This document shows positions 25,133 through 34,408 of a stretch of 64,000 bases of DNA, piece by piece. Positions within the stretch are counted from its first letter, which is position 1, and every line of letters starts with the position of its first letter. Location of the stretch: assembly GCA_963708575.1 (NCBI GenBank), contig CAVPTB010000007.1, positions 1,798,001 through 1,862,000 of the forward strand. The letters run 5' to 3'. A program made the position numbers and the translations under genes. Source of the DNA: DASVWZ01 sp963708575 (lineage in GTDB: Bacteria; Acidobacteriota; Terriglobia; Terriglobales; Acidobacteriaceae). The notes under the pieces are model-generated. The model was given only the letters and a program-made list of their open reading frames with translations. It made no database searches and had not been told where the DNA came from.

Positions 25133-25528
25133 GAACTTTTGGTGATGACCCAATCGTAACCGAGGCGTTTAAACTTCTGGGTTTATCGCGAAACATCATA
25201 CACTGCCGCGTCACATTTAGCGAAGTGACGAGCGACCAACGGGCTAATTCGTTATAGCAATTATCAGACGACGAGTTGAGGACCCGCCACCGAAAAGGGG
25301 GCAACGTACCGTCGTCGGCAGGGAAATCATCGTAGCGAATGAAACGACCTTATCACCTATACAGAGTTTACTGTAGAAGGGGCCGATGCGACCAGCCACT
25401 GCACCCTCCCGCCAACGTTGTTTGCGTTAAGACGACCGGTTGGTGGACTATTGGAGCACAATGTCCACAACAGACCCGGCCGCGAGTGCGCCTGAACTGG
25501 CATTGGAGCCTCTCGCCAAGGAGCAGCT
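25133..25528. other. Intergenic region between divergent kaiC and galM
   Basis: About 400 bases with no gene that I can support. It must hold the promoters of the kai group (minus) and of galM (plus); no clear consensus boxes stand out. Confidence 0.5.
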
Positions 25529-26659
25529 ATGACGTTTCTCACGTTCTTACGAATGATCGCAATCAGCGCACTGTGCATGGCGCTGTTCTCGGTAACCTCG
25601 GAGGCTAAGACGAAGGTGACAAGTCAGTCATTTGGGAAGATGCCGGACTCAACTCCGGTAGAGATATTTACGCTGAGCGATGGCCCTTACGAAGCCCGAA
25701 TCGCAACCTATGGCGGCATTGTCGTCTCCCTTAAGTCTCCCGACCGCCACGGCAAAGTGGCCGATGTGGTGCTGGGGTTCGATGACCTTAATGGCTATGT
25801 GAGCAACTTTAACGGCCCTTCGAACGCGTTCTTTGGGGCCATCATTGGCCGCTATGCGAATCGTATTGCCGGTGGCACCTTCACCATCGATGGCAAGAAA
25901 TACTCCCTGCCCTTAAACAACGGCCCGAATTCCTTGCACGGCGGTAATCACGCCCTCAACAACGTCGTATGGAAGGCCAAGCCGATCGCCAATGGAGTCG
26001 AGCTTAGTCATGTGAGCAAAGACGGCGATGCCGGATATCCCGGGAACCTGTCGGTCACGGTCCAATACACGCTAGTCAAAGGCGACCTTCGGATTGAGTA
26101 CTCGGCCACCACCGACAAAGATACCGTTCTTAACCTGACAAACCACTCCTACTTCAATCTTGCGGGCCAGGGTGACGTTCTGAACTATGAGCTCACCCTC
26201 CACGCGTCCCGCTTTACTCCGGTCGATGCCAATCTGATCCCAACCGGTGAGCTAAAGTCCGTCGCAAATACGCCGTTCGATTTTCGCAAACCGACGGCAA
26301 TCGGGGCTCGCATCAATGCCGACGATGAACAGCTCCGCCTCGGCCACGGGTACGACCACAACTGGGTATTGGACAGTGGCGGAGGAAAACTCGCAGAAGC
26401 GGCCGAAGCCTACGATCCGACCAGCGGACGCGTGCTCAAAGTTCTCACGGATCAGCCGGGAATTCAGCTTTATACCAGCAATTTCCTGGACGGCTCGATC
26501 AAAGGCAAGGGGGGAAAGCCGGAGGAGCGCCGTTCAGCATTATGTCTTGAAACCCAGCATTTCCCGGACTCGCCGAACCATCCGGCCTTCCCAACTACGG
26601 AGTTGAAATCCGGAGAGCGCTATCACACCGTGACAGTTTACAGCTTGTCTGCCCGTTAG
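25529..26659 (+). CDS. Secreted aldose 1-epimerase (mutarotase)
   Basis: A 376-residue galactose mutarotase fold. GRYANRIAGG, the His in NLTNHSYFNLAG and the Glu in CLETQHFPDSPNHP form the active site; HGYDHNWVLD and QLYTSNFLDG are also typical. It interconverts alpha and beta sugar anomers. A signal peptide (FLRMIAISALCMALFSVTSE) shows that it acts outside the cytoplasm. AAGGAGC is eight bases before the ATG. It is followed by tRNA-Leu. Confidence 0.9.
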   Translation: MTFLTFLRMIAISALCMALFSVTSEAKTKVTSQSFGKMPDSTPVEIFTLSDGPYEARIATYGGIVVSLKSPDRHGKVADVVLGFDDLNGYVSNFNGPSNAFFGAIIGRYANRIAGGTFTIDGKKYSLPLNNGPNSLHGGNHALNNVVWKAKPIANGVELSHVSKDGDAGYPGNLSVTVQYTLVKGDLRIEYSATTDKDTVLNLTNHSYFNLAGQGDVLNYELTLHASRFTPVDANLIPTGELKSVANTPFDFRKPTAIGARINADDEQLRLGHGYDHNWVLDSGGGKLAEAAEAYDPTSGRVLKVLTDQPGIQLYTSNFLDGSIKGKGGKPEERRSALCLETQHFPDSPNHPAFPTTELKSGERYHTVTVYSLSAR

Positions 26660-26901
26660 GCGATTCCGGCTGGAAATCCGGCTTGCCCTTCGCAGCGGTC
26701 CCGGCGGCGGGAAAAGACGAGATCGAATTGCCGCGTGCTAAAATAAAACCGCATCCGGGCGTCAACTTGCGCTGCCTTCTCCCTCATTGGCAAGAATGCA
26801 TAAACTGTGCAGACGGACCAGGATGCGCCTCAAAGAGACTGAGCCCGGCGGGTCCAGATTTGCCGCGAAACAGTTTTCTGGAATGTTTTTGTAAGCAAAG
26901 T

Positions 26902-26986
26902 GCGGAAGTGGTGGAATTGGCAGACACACCATCTTGAGGGGGTGGCGCCGAGAGGCATGGGGGTTCAAATCCCCCCTTCCGCACCA
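26902..26986 (+). tRNA. tRNA-Leu (anticodon GAG)
   Basis: The acceptor GCGGAAG pairs with CTTCCGC, then A and an encoded CCA. The anticodon stem CCATC/GGTGG closes TTGAGGG, giving GAG (reads CUC/CUU). A long variable arm (about 26940-26962) is typical of class II tRNA-Leu. The length is 85. Confidence 0.95.
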
Positions 26987-27053
26987 AAATTCTTGGATTT
27001 CCAGGTTGTTCGCGATCCTCTTCGGACGACAAATCCCGCCAACTTCGTCCGGC

Positions 27054-28314
27054 TCAAAAAGTGATTTCGTAGGCTGTTCCCGCCACCGACTGGCCTCCTG
27101 ACGTGGTGAGGCCGTAAAGCCGTCCGTTCCCACGGAGCGTCACCCCTCCATAGGGGATAAAGCCGTCCTGCGAAGAGCCGGAGAAAGTATGAATCACAGT
27201 TTCCGTCCAGCCTCCATGGGAGGGGCGAGCTTCGAAAACAACGCCGTAGCCATTCGGGCCGTGCTCTTCGCCTCCATAGGACGTTGTGCCGTATAGATTG
27301 CCCAACGAGTCTTCCACAAGACTGGAAGCCTCCGGCATCGCCCCATCCTTTCCGCCGCTGAAGTTGTGAATCACCTTCTCAGTCCAAGACCCGTCCGAAG
27401 ACGCTCAATTCAAAGACCGTTCCGCAGCGTCTTTCGCCCTTGCACGTGCCGCTTCCGCCGAGCACGGTCATGCCAAACAGATCACCATTCTCGTCCGCAA
27501 TAAGACGACCACTCGGCGCAATGCCATCATTTCCGCCTTGAAAATCGTAGATGCTTTGAAATGTCCAACTTCCACCCGAGGGAGTTAACTTAAAAACGGT
27601 TCCATCGTTGTGCGATCCCCCGTATTGCGTGACACCCCAGAAATTGCCCTTCCTGTCCTGTACAAGCCGCTCCTACCGGCGATGATCCGTCGCTGCCGCT
27701 GAACTCGTGAAGGACGATAAACTTCCAACCACGCGCCATTCGCTCTCAACTCGAAGACTGTGCCCCATTCCTTTCCTCCGTAGGTTGTCACCCCGTAGAG
27801 GTTTCCGGATTTGTCGAAAATGACGCCACCGACCGGAACCGACCCGTGGTAGTAGTCAAATGTATGAAGAATGCTCTCTGTCCACTGCCCGTTCTTGTTG
27901 ATCAGTTCAAAGACGGTACCGCATTGATCTTGATAGCAGCCTTGGGTGCCGCCGATCTGAGTGGTTCCATACAGGTTACCCGAGGGGCCTAAGGTCAGTT
28001 CCCCGGATGGGTAGACTCCGTCTTTATGCGGCGCCGAAATTGTGTAGCACGGTTTGCTGCCATACGCCATCCGAGCCCCGGGTAAGCTCAAAAGCAACTC
28101 CACCATCGTATTCGCCGCCCACCTGAGTAACTCCGTAAATATTCCCGTGGTCATCGAAGATCGGACGATCAATTGGGTAGTTGCCACCGGCGTAGCCATC
28201 AAACTGAAAGATTAACTTCTCAGCTGTGCGAGCCCAAAGCAAAGTCGAGGTAAGCACCATTGCCACGGTGAAGAGCAGCTTTGCTGCTTTGGCTTGGAGA
28301 ATCGAAGGCGACAT
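27054..28314 (-). pseudogene. GloVer-type repeat protein broken by several frameshifts
   Basis: From ATG 28314 (MSPSILQAKAAKLLFTVAMV, a signal peptide) the YGVTQVGG, VAFELTRG and VLHNF repeat strands start, but the frame is lost near 28030. The repeats continue in other frames (GTVFELINKNGQ, YGVTTYGGKEWG; then FWGVTQYGG and DLFGMTVLGG; then NLYGTTSYGG) with breaks near 27720, 27670 and 27395. Each break can be closed by removing one base. The protein would have had about 420 residues, like the intact one at 1461-2723. Four breaks in one gene suggest a true pseudogene, though the single-base nature is odd. Confidence 0.75.
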
Positions 28315-28647
28315 AGCGGGTACTCCGTTTCGGCCACTCAGATGCGTAAACCAGGAATGGAGTTGGGAACATGGGGAGGCGAACAACGTTCAACCTGCCG
28401 TCCGGTAGCACCGCATGGAAAGCGACCGAATCTCCACCCCAAATCGCCTGTCTGTTTACAGTCACGGACCGATGCCATAGAATGTGTTTAGCCAGAAAAA
28501 GAGCGATTGGGGCTCTACGAGCTGTTGAAAATGTGCGTTTGCGGGATTCTTGAATTTCCCTTCCGCGGCAATCGATTTCTGAGCTTCGAGAAGAAGCCTC
28601 TGTAGAAAAGGACTTGGTCCGATTTAGCCGGCCAAAAAACTGACCTC
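28315..28647. other. Intergenic region before secG
   Basis: About 330 bases in which I see no gene, hairpin or tRNA. The promoter of secG must lie here, but no clear boxes stand out. Confidence 0.5.
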
Positions 28648-28911
28648 ATGATTTATCTGATCACCTTCATCCATATCGTTGTGTGCCTGTTCCTGATCAT
28701 TGTTGTCCTGCTGCAAAGCGGACAAAGCGGCGACATTGCCGCTGCCTTCGGCGGCCAAGGCAGCCAGACCGCTTTCGGTCCCCGCGGCTCCGCGACCGTG
28801 TTGTCTCGCGCGACTACTTGGTCGGCCATCATCTTCATGGTCACGTCGATCACCTTATCGGTGTTTGCCTCCCGCAAGAGCCGGCCCGCAATCGGTGTTG
28901 CAGGGGATTAA
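28648..28911 (+). CDS. secG: Preprotein translocase subunit SecG
   Basis: Two hydrophobic helices (FIHIVVCLFLIIVVLLQSGQ and TTWSAIIFMVTSITLSVFAS) flank the conserved SGDIAAAFGGQGSQTAFG loop, which is the SecG signature. It aids SecYEG in protein export. After codon 78 the frame ends in a short SRPAIGVAGD, while an adjacent frame continues an Ala/Pro-rich tail (SVLQGIKGTPPKAAPATPGP) to a stop at 28999. Removing one C near 28882 would give a 116-residue SecG with the tail usual in this phylum, so the gene is probably longer than shown. Confidence 0.85.
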   Translation: MIYLITFIHIVVCLFLIIVVLLQSGQSGDIAAAFGGQGSQTAFGPRGSATVLSRATTWSAIIFMVTSITLSVFASRKSRPAIGVAGD

Positions 28912-29072
28912 GGGCACACCGCCGAAAGCGGCGCCGGCGACTCCTGGACCGGCTAACCAGACCCCGGCGCAACCCGCAGCTCCGGCGCAGCAGAAATAGT
29001 CCTTTTCGGTCGCTGGTCTTTAGTCGTACTCAGGTGCGATTCCGACCGGCGGCCTATGGCTTTGCAATTCCC

Positions 29073-29702
29073 ATGATCCACGAAATCTTCCCTGTCGGAC
29101 CGCTCCAGTGCAACTGCTCAGTCATCGGCGACGAGAACACGCGGGAAGGTATGGTGATCGATCCGGGCGATGACATTGACGATGTTCTCGCTCTCATCCG
29201 TAAGCACAATCTCACCATCAAGCAGATCGTCATTACGCACGCTCACATCGACCATGTAGGCGGCGCCATGAAATTGCGCGCCGCCACCGGCGCTCCGATT
29301 CTGCTCAATCAGAATGATTACGCTCTGCTGAAGATGCTCGACGTTCAAGCCACCTGGATCGGAATGCCCTCGCCCGGCAAAGTGGATATCGATCAGAGCA
29401 TCGGCAATGCTGACACCGTAAAAGCGGGTCCGCTGGTAGCCACCGTTCTACACACTCCCGGTCACACCGAAGGCAGCGTCTGCCTGTATTTCCCCGCCGA
29501 GAACAAGCTGATCGCAGGAGATACATTGTTTGCCGGAAGCATTGGCCGCACCGATTTGCCCGGCGGCTCATTCGATAAGATCATTAGTTCCCTCCATGAA
29601 AAGCTTCTCTCCCTGCCGGACGAGACGATTGTTGTTCCCGGCCACGGGCCGCTGACCAGCATTGGCGAAGAGCGTGAGAGCAATCCTTTCCTGCAGCGTT
29701 AA
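29073..29702 (+). CDS. MBL-fold metallo-hydrolase (glyoxalase II-like)
   Basis: A 209-residue metallo-beta-lactamase fold. THAHIDHVGG carries the HxHxDH metal site, and TPGHTEGS, LIAGDTLFAGSIGR and VVPGHGP supply the other ligands, with a GRTDLPGG loop typical of the YcbL-like group. These hydrolyse thioesters such as S-lactoylglutathione or related compounds. ATG 29073 is the natural start; the frame is open through secG upstream, but that part is not homologous. It follows secG closely. Confidence 0.88.
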   Translation: MIHEIFPVGPLQCNCSVIGDENTREGMVIDPGDDIDDVLALIRKHNLTIKQIVITHAHIDHVGGAMKLRAATGAPILLNQNDYALLKMLDVQATWIGMPSPGKVDIDQSIGNADTVKAGPLVATVLHTPGHTEGSVCLYFPAENKLIAGDTLFAGSIGRTDLPGGSFDKIISSLHEKLLSLPDETIVVPGHGPLTSIGEERESNPFLQR

Positions 29703-29748
29703 CGCCTGCGAGTGAGAATTGGCGGGCTGAACATTTAGAATTAAATCA

Positions 29749-30508
29749 ATGCCCGATCCCACTCAGCGCTTCTCCACCCGAGTCGGCAACTACGTTCGCT
29801 ATCGCCCCACATATCCGCCCGAGGTCATCGACGTCCTTCGAGAAGATTGCGGCCTCACTTCCGATTCCGTCGTCGCCGATATTGCTTTCGGCACCGGAAT
29901 TTTTACCCGCTTGCTACTCGAAAACGGCAATCGCGTTCTTGGCGTCGAACCCAACGCCGAGATGCGCAAGGCAGGCGAGCAGTACCTAAGCACATATCCG
30001 AACTTTTCCAGCGTGGCCGGTACTGCCGAAGCCACGACTCTGCCCGATGAAACCGCTGACATCGTTACTGCCGCACAGGCTGCGCACTGGTTCAAGCTGA
30101 CTGAAGCCCGACGCGAATTTGTTCGCATCCTTAAGCCGAAAGGATGGGCCGTCCTCATCTGGAATGAGCGGCGGACTGGTTCTACTCCGTTTCTTCGCAA
30201 TTACGAACAGCTGCTGCTCGACTACGGCACTGACTACAAAGAAGTCCGCCACGAGCGCACCCAAGCCACCATCGAGACTTTCTTTGCCCCGGCTCGGTAT
30301 CGCTCCCGCACTCTGCAGATGCGACAGGAAGTCGACTACGCCGGTCTCGAAGGTCGTCTGCTCTCTTCTTCTTACACACCGCCGCCCGGCCATCCCAAAC
30401 ACGAGCCGATGCTCCGTGAACTCCATCGCCTCTTCGACACGCATAAAGATCAGCGGCCAGGTGTCACTCGACTACGACACTCGAATTTATTACGCGCAGC
30501 TGAGCTGA
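29749..30508 (+). pseudogene. Class I SAM-dependent methyltransferase, broken near its 3' end
   Basis: About 253 residues. VVADIAFGTGIFTRLLLENG is the SAM-binding loop (motif I), with VLGVEPNAEM (motif II), and HWFKLTEARREFVRIL and VLIWNERR after. The frame is lost near 30451-30456; in the next frame the family's closing SGQVSLDYDTRIYYAQLS and a stop at 30506-30508 follow. Removing one C restores it. Without repair, the frame runs on into the following decarboxylase and makes a false 770-residue fusion. The substrate is unknown. Confidence 0.75.
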
Positions 30509-30594
30509 CTGCGCCTCCCTGTGCCACAGCCACTCGCGACAGGCTTTTCTACGTCCAGAAAAATCCTGAAATTCGATTACGCGAATCTGCTCTA

Positions 30595-32061
30595 ATGGAC
30601 TCTCAACTTTCTATGTCCGACGAAAAATCATCCTTTCACATGACGCCCGAGGAGTTTCGCCGTCACGGCCACGCCGTGGTCGACTGGATCGCCGACTACC
30701 ATGCTCGGATTGAATCGTTCCCAGTGCTTTCGCGGGTACAACCTGGCCAGGTCCGCGCCGCTTTGCCGACGCAGCCCCCAGTGCACGGCGAGGCATTCGA
30801 AGCCATCCTGGCCGACATCGAAAAGATCGTCTTGCCCGGAATCACGCACTGGCAATCGCCCAATTTCTTCGCCTACTTCCCTTCCAATTCCTCCGGTCCG
30901 GCAATTCTTGGCGATCTGCTTTCCTCGGGATTGGGCGTGCAGGGCATGCTGTGGGCCACGAGCCCAGCGTGTACAGAAGTAGAAACTCACGTTCTCGACT
31001 GGCTGGTGCCTATGCTCGGTCTGCCGGAGAAGTTTCTTTCCAGCAGCAGCGGAGGCGGAGTGATTCAAGACACCGCGTCGAGCGCCTCGCTCTGTGCTCT
31101 GCTGGCCGCCCGCGAACGCGCCACCAACTTTGCCAGCAACCGCCGTGGATGCGACGGCAAGCTCGTCGCCTACACATCTTCCCAGGCACACTCGTCCATT
31201 GAAAAAGCGGTTCAGATCGCCGGACTCGGTGGTGAAAACCTGCGGCTGATCGACGTCGATGGTAATTTCGCCATGCGCCCTGACGCCCTCGCAAATCAGG
31301 TGGAGCAAGACCGCCAAGCTGGACTCGTTCCTTGCTTCGTCTGCGCGACGGTGGGCACGACCTCGTCGAATGCAATGGACCCATTGCCGGAAATCGGAAG
31401 AATCTGCCGGGAAAACAAATTGTGGTTTCACGTCGACGCAGCCATGTCCGGGACCGCCGCGCTGTGCCCGGAATTCCGCCACTTCCAGAATGGGGTCGAA
31501 CTCGCGGACAGCTACGCCTTCAACCCGCACAAGTGGATGTTCACGAATTTCGATTGCGATTGCTTCTGGGTGGCGAACCGCGCCGACCTGATCAACACCT
31601 TAAGCGTCCTGCCCGAATATCTAAAAAATCAAGCAACGCAGTCGGGAGCGGTTTTCGATTACCGCGACTGGCACATTCCACTGGGCCGACGTTTCCGCGC
31701 TTTGAAGCTGTGGTTTGTGATTCGCCATTACGGAATTGAAGGTTTGCAGTTCCATGTCCGCCGTCACGTCGAAAACGCCCAGCAACTTGTTCGGTGGGTG
31801 AAAGACGATCCACACTTTGAGTTGGCGGCTCCGGCGCCGTTGAACTTGATCTGCTTCCGCCACAAAAGAGGAGACGAGTTCAACCAAAGACTCATGGACC
31901 GGCTCAACCGGAGCGGCGCATTGTTTTTGACGCATACCAAGCTGGACGGGAAGTTCACGTTGCGCCTGTGCGTAGGTCAAACCAACACCGAAGCGCGTCA
32001 CGTGGAACGAGCCTGGAAGGCGATTCAGGAGACAGCCCGTGCGATCGAGAACGGCGATTGA
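30595..32061 (+). CDS. PLP-dependent group II decarboxylase (aromatic-L-amino-acid type)
   Basis: A 488-residue enzyme with HWQSPNFFAYFPSNSS (substrate loop), VCATVGTTSSNAMDPLPEI, HVDAAMSGTAALCPEFRH (PLP-stacking and Asp) and NPHKWMFTNFDCDCFW, where Lys forms the Schiff base. It decarboxylates aromatic amino acids such as Tyr, Trp or Phe to amines. ATG 30595 or the next at 30613 is the start; the upstream open frame belongs to the broken methyltransferase. No transporter or oxidase is adjacent. Confidence 0.88.
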   Translation: MDSQLSMSDEKSSFHMTPEEFRRHGHAVVDWIADYHARIESFPVLSRVQPGQVRAALPTQPPVHGEAFEAILADIEKIVLPGITHWQSPNFFAYFPSNSSGPAILGDLLSSGLGVQGMLWATSPACTEVETHVLDWLVPMLGLPEKFLSSSSGGGVIQDTASSASLCALLAARERATNFASNRRGCDGKLVAYTSSQAHSSIEKAVQIAGLGGENLRLIDVDGNFAMRPDALANQVEQDRQAGLVPCFVCATVGTTSSNAMDPLPEIGRICRENKLWFHVDAAMSGTAALCPEFRHFQNGVELADSYAFNPHKWMFTNFDCDCFWVANRADLINTLSVLPEYLKNQATQSGAVFDYRDWHIPLGRRFRALKLWFVIRHYGIEGLQFHVRRHVENAQQLVRWVKDDPHFELAAPAPLNLICFRHKRGDEFNQRLMDRLNRSGALFLTHTKLDGKFTLRLCVGQTNTEARHVERAWKAIQETARAIENGD

Positions 32062-32071
32062 ATCCGTGTCC

Positions 32072-33085
32072 ATGAAAATGATGGTGGCAGCATCTCTGTT
32101 GTTCGTCGCCACCTGGACTCAGGCGCAACAGCATCCCGACACCTCTGCGTCTCTGTCGCCCGCGGTTACCAACGCTTTGGCAAACGAAGTCGATCCCTTC
32201 AGCCGCCCCTTTTACCACTACGCGTACTTCCTGTTCTTGGCCCAGTCCCCTCACGGCTGCGAGGACTGTTACGTACCGCTGCTCATCACTTCCGCGCCCC
32301 TCGAACAAATTGCCCGCGGACAGTCGAAGATGCAAGGTATTTGGATCATCACCTACGAGCGCGACTCGATTTGGCAAATGGACGGCGCTGCCGATTTGAA
32401 TCCCACGGATATCGAGGCGCCCGCCAGACGAATCCGCGCAAAAGGGCGGAATTATCGTTACCAGGAGATTTCTTCTACTGAAGTAGTCAAACTGCTGCAG
32501 AACCCCATGGGAAACATCCCCATCTCCCGTCCGTTCCTGATCAACAAGATTGTGCCGGGAGCAAATCCGGAAGAGCTCATATCCGACTTTCGAACGCTAT
32601 TCCGGGTACGCGAGCGCCGAGCAAAGTCGGCCGTTGCGATAAGCGGTGGCACAACCGCACCCGCGTCTGACTTGATTTCCCTCCTCACCATCTTTGAAGA
32701 CGGGAAAATCGAATATCGTTACGCGACCGATTGCTTCGACCGCTCGCACTGGAGCTGCCCCAGTAGCGGTTCGGGCAAGGTTCTTCACGACGAGTTGTCC
32801 CCGTCCAAACTTTCAGAATTACAAGGGCTGCTGGACCGGCAGGACGTCAAACACATCTCGGATTTCATGAATGCCGCGCCGATTTTTGACGACTACGATT
32901 TGGAAATTGCGCGTCCTGATGGGGTGCAGAATATTCAGGTTCTCGCCTTCATGCCCGACCACGTCGAACTTCAACAACATCCCGCGCTGCTACACCTGAT
33001 CTGCAGGGGCAAGGAGATCGAGCACCACATTTCAGACACGGAAGAAATCCCGGCTTGGTGCAAGTCGATACCACCTTTGCCCTAA
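32072..33085 (+). CDS. Secreted protein of unknown function
   Basis: A 337-residue protein with signal peptide MKMMVAASLLFVATWTQAQQ. The start at 32072 is taken as the first Met of the signal, ten bases after the decarboxylase stop; there is no strong ribosome site. CEDCYVPLL and SHWSCPSSGSG hold four Cys, possibly disulfides. A TIFEDGKIEYRYATDCFDRS strand is the best recognisable feature, seen in other acidobacterial hypothetical proteins. No enzyme motif is seen. Confidence 0.6.
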   Translation: MKMMVAASLLFVATWTQAQQHPDTSASLSPAVTNALANEVDPFSRPFYHYAYFLFLAQSPHGCEDCYVPLLITSAPLEQIARGQSKMQGIWIITYERDSIWQMDGAADLNPTDIEAPARRIRAKGRNYRYQEISSTEVVKLLQNPMGNIPISRPFLINKIVPGANPEELISDFRTLFRVRERRAKSAVAISGGTTAPASDLISLLTIFEDGKIEYRYATDCFDRSHWSCPSSGSGKVLHDELSPSKLSELQGLLDRQDVKHISDFMNAAPIFDDYDLEIARPDGVQNIQVLAFMPDHVELQQHPALLHLICRGKEIEHHISDTEEIPAWCKSIPPLP

Positions 33086-33104
33086 AGGCATCGATTCGCC
33101 GAAC

Positions 33105-34130
33105 CTATTGGCGCTTCACCTTAAGATCTTTAGGCTGTTCCGGCTGCGCCTGCGGCGCATTTCCTTCGGGCATAAACGCGCCGGAATTGGCGGCGGCAGA
33201 GGGATTTACCCCGAAGTCCCAGACATAAGTATTCATTCCTTCTTTACCGAGCAACTCCACGACGGCATATTCGCCGGGTTCAAGCGCGGCTAGCGGCGTG
33301 ACCTTCACCCAGCCTCCCGTCAATCTCTGCGAATTCGTTGTCACAAGATTTTGTTCCTGGCTGACTTTCCCCAGCGGATTCACCTTGACCACTCCCACGA
33401 TCCGCTTGCCATTTTTCGCTTGTACCCGGACGATATGAAATCGATCCCACGCCTGCTGCGGCTGCTGCGCTTGTTCCGGCTGCTGCGGGCCCTGTGGCTG
33501 CTGGGTGCCGCCAGGCTTCATGTCTGAAGCATCCGAATCCTGCGAAGAAGCGACATTCACATAGATCGATGGCAGCGTGACATGCGCCTGCACCGTCGCA
33601 TGTTGGCCAGGCAATTCGATTGTCTGCTTGTTGCTGGCGATCGGGTTGATCGCCGCCCGCAGCATGTTCTGCTTGCGATTGCGATTTACTTCGCCCGCGT
33701 TCTGCTGCAGTTCGATTAACTGCGACTGGGTCTGAAAAGTATCCAGCAGCATCATCGAGCCATCTTCCGGCAGATGCAGTCCGGGAGCCACTTGTGGCGT
33801 CCTGGCTTCTTCGGCTTCGCGCTCCGCTTGCATCTCCTTGTCCAACTGAACGGCCGTAGCGTCGGGCACGCCACTGGCTCGATCCTTGGCAAACTTTTCG
33901 GTAGCGTCCCAGTCCACCAGGTCCTTGGGCACTTCCTCCCATTCATTGCGCTCCGCGCTTAAATAACGGACGCGATCGCCTTTCACTTCCCATTGACTGG
34001 CTAGTTGGTAGGAGCCATCTTTCAAAATAAGTCGCTTGGACAGCTGCTGGCCCGAAGCGATCGGAATCGCCGACATCAAGAACCACGCCGTCAGCAGCAA
34101 TATCGACAGGGCTCGGAGGCCTGAACGCAT
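33105..34130 (-). CDS. Secreted protein of unknown function with Gln-rich linker
   Basis: A 341-residue protein with signal peptide LRALSILLLTAWFLMSAIPI, cleavage near SGQ. Residues 28-75 have an ILKDGSYQLASQWEVKGDRVRYLSAERNEW pattern, remembered from acidobacterial hypothetical exported proteins. A QQPQGPQQPEQAQQPQQ linker follows near residue 215. The C-terminal half has RVQAKNGKRIVGVVKVNPLG and a GEYAVVELLG strand. The protein is convergent with the previous gene, and its function is unknown. Confidence 0.6.
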   Translation of the reverse strand: MRSGLRALSILLLTAWFLMSAIPIASGQQLSKRLILKDGSYQLASQWEVKGDRVRYLSAERNEWEEVPKDLVDWDATEKFAKDRASGVPDATAVQLDKEMQAEREAEEARTPQVAPGLHLPEDGSMMLLDTFQTQSQLIELQQNAGEVNRNRKQNMLRAAINPIASNKQTIELPGQHATVQAHVTLPSIYVNVASSQDSDASDMKPGGTQQPQGPQQPEQAQQPQQAWDRFHIVRVQAKNGKRIVGVVKVNPLGKVSQEQNLVTTNSQRLTGGWVKVTPLAALEPGEYAVVELLGKEGMNTYVWDFGVNPSAAANSGAFMPEGNAPQAQPEQPKDLKVKRQ

Positions 34131-34286
34131 AGCCTGAGTTTAGCTCTTAATTCCATACGCTTCCAGAAATCCTATTTAACTTGCCGGAGACGCGGCGCGG
34201 ATATTCGTGTCGAGACGCCAAGCGACGAACATGAATCCTCGCCTTTCGTTGACTTGCCTACAAGCCGGACGTAAGATTTTGCGCTA

Positions 34287-34320
34287 GTGATCGGTCACGT
34301 CATTTTGACTTACGTCATTT
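34287..34320. promoter_or_regulatory. Cluster of short repeats upstream of the Gfo/Idh operon
   Basis: A GTGA-TCGG-TCAC inverted repeat (34287-34298), two direct ACGTCATTT copies (34297-34305 and 34312-34320) 15 bases apart and a TGAC-TTAC-GTCA inverted repeat (34306-34317) lie 90-120 bases before the operon start. This arrangement may be a regulator's site. Confidence 0.4.
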
Positions 34321-34408
34321 CTCACGATCCCGGCGCTGCCCCTAAGCACGACCACCAACCCTCATTTTCGAAAATCCAGAGTTGCACATCCAGAAAGGAA
34401 ATAGCGCG

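Noticed and set aside
26902..28566. tRNA-Leu as an attachment site with a partial copy at 28558-28566
   Set aside because: Only nine bases (CCCTTCCGC) match, and there is no integrase.
28683..29072. N-terminal extension of the MBL hydrolase into secG
   Set aside because: It is the out-of-frame reading of secG and its tail.
29749..32061. A single fused methyltransferase-decarboxylase of 770 residues
   Set aside because: The true end of the methyltransferase is in the adjacent frame and the decarboxylase has its own start.
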